DNA from: Agromyces larvae
GTDB taxonomy: Bacteria; Actinomycetota; Actinomycetes; Actinomycetales; Microbacteriaceae
Assembly (NCBI RefSeq): GCF_022811705.1
Contig: NZ_CP094528.1
Coordinates: 1,426,001 to 1,490,000 of the forward strand
Reading direction: 5' to 3'
Length of the DNA: 64,000 nt
Shown here piece after piece: positions 63,748 to 64,000 of the stretch. A program made the position numbers and the translations under genes. The notes under the pieces were generated by a model, which made no database searches, was not told where the DNA came from, and was given only the letters and a program-made list of their open reading frames with translations. Numbering within the stretch: the first letter of the stretch is position 1; every line of letters starts with the position of its first letter.

Positions 63748-64000
63748 CAGGTTCCTCCTCGTCGTACTTCGCCATGAGGGCGTCCAGCGAGCTCTCGCGG
63801 TCTCGCATCGGCACGACGCGTGGCGGCAGCGGCTCGTCATCCCAGCGGCCTTGGTTCAGCCAGGTCGCCGGATGCGGGATGTAGTTCTTGTCGGGCAGGT
63901 TCGGGTCGGTCGCGTACCGGTGCACGCCGTCGAGGATCGCCCCGACGAGTTCCGGATGACCGCGGGTGAGCGCGGCGAACTTCTTCGCTGCCGCCTGCTT
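63695..64000 (-). CDS. Phage replication protein, C-terminal part (5' end outside window)
   Basis: The last ~101 residues are visible: KKFAALTRGHPELVGAILDG, then NLPDKNYIPHPATWLNQGRWDDEPLP, a signature at the end of many phage replication-initiation/DnaD-like proteins, and an acidic-basic tail. It precedes the loader and DnaB, consistent with a replication initiator. Confidence 0.75.
   Translation of the reverse strand, partial: KQAAAKKFAALTRGHPELVGAILDGVHRYATDPNLPDKNYIPHPATWLNQGRWDDEPLPPRVVPMRDRESSLDALMAKYDEEEPDAEEAHRDDARARRAAR

Larger units (their letters stand above)
38294..64000 (-). mobile_element. Siphovirus-type prophage (right end outside window)
   Basis: A continuous set of phage genes runs from the tRNA fragment to the right edge, mostly on the minus strand: replication, DNA packaging, HK97-type head, long non-contractile tail (frameshifted chaperones plus tape measure) and lysis modules in canonical order. 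No broken structural gene was seen apart from programmed frameshifting, so it could be inducible. The integrase and lysogeny repressor are not recognised here and should lie beyond 64 kb. Confidence 0.95.

Overview
The window is high-GC DNA with strong G/C preference at third codon positions. Its gene content (ilv/leu genes, an ECF biotin transporter, class A PBP, MMPL and YhgE exporters) and family-level resemblances point to an actinobacterium, most likely Microbacteriaceae. The genus cannot be fixed from sequence alone. About 38.2 kb are chromosome and the rest, running off the right edge, is most of a siphovirus-type prophage.

Chromosomal part (1-38.2 kb). The left edge holds a class A penicillin-binding protein missing its C-terminal end, followed by small envelope and hypothetical genes. 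Next comes a relic of an integrated element (excisionase plus truncated tyrosine integrase) beside tRNA-Gln(CTG). A long, mostly minus-strand block follows: lysR-gltX (overlapping), a frameshifted aminotransferase, an FAA hydrolase, an orphan HExxH protein carrying the LQxxAGNxAV motif of eCIS cargo, leuB-ilvE, serA, and ilvD-ilvB-ilvN-ilvC with cutC. Together these supply branched-chain amino acids and the first serine step. A fused trehalose-phosphate synthase/phosphatase gene lies 9 bp upstream of ilvD. Then come a TetR-MMPL-YhgE export operon, with a clear TetR palindrome and a 69-bp tandem triplication between tetR and the MMPL gene, the bioYMN biotin transporter, a YdjM-type membrane protein, and an IS1249-like insertion sequence with 9-bp target repeats.

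A REP-like palindromic repeat (core CTTCGACAGGCTCAG) occurs eight times: three direct copies after the aminotransferase relic, one inverted pair between ilvN and ilvC, and three copies translated in frame inside the MMPL protein.

Prophage (38.3 kb to beyond 64 kb). The left end is a 37-bp 3' fragment of a tRNA that looks like tRNA-Lys, so integration was into that tRNA gene; the integrase should lie beyond the right edge. Read on the minus strand from right to left: replication initiator, helicase loader, DnaB helicase, small early genes, HTH protein, terminator, GNAT protein, 27-residue membrane peptide, HNH nuclease, ParB-like/DNA methyltransferase fusion, TerS, TerL, portal, HK97 protease, capsid, head-tail connectors, major tail protein, frameshifted tail chaperones, tape measure, minor tail proteins, amidase endolysin and holin candidates.

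The left accessory end (38.4-41 kb) is the most unusual part. It has a leaderless-looking gene under a perfect TTGACA promoter overlapped by a GTAAACTAGTTTAC palindrome, an HTH protein, and four type I-E-like CRISPR repeats with only 22-23-nt spacers and no cas genes. That cluster is a candidate RNA anti-CRISPR or mini-array. A DUF2335-like protein flanked by imperfect direct repeats follows.
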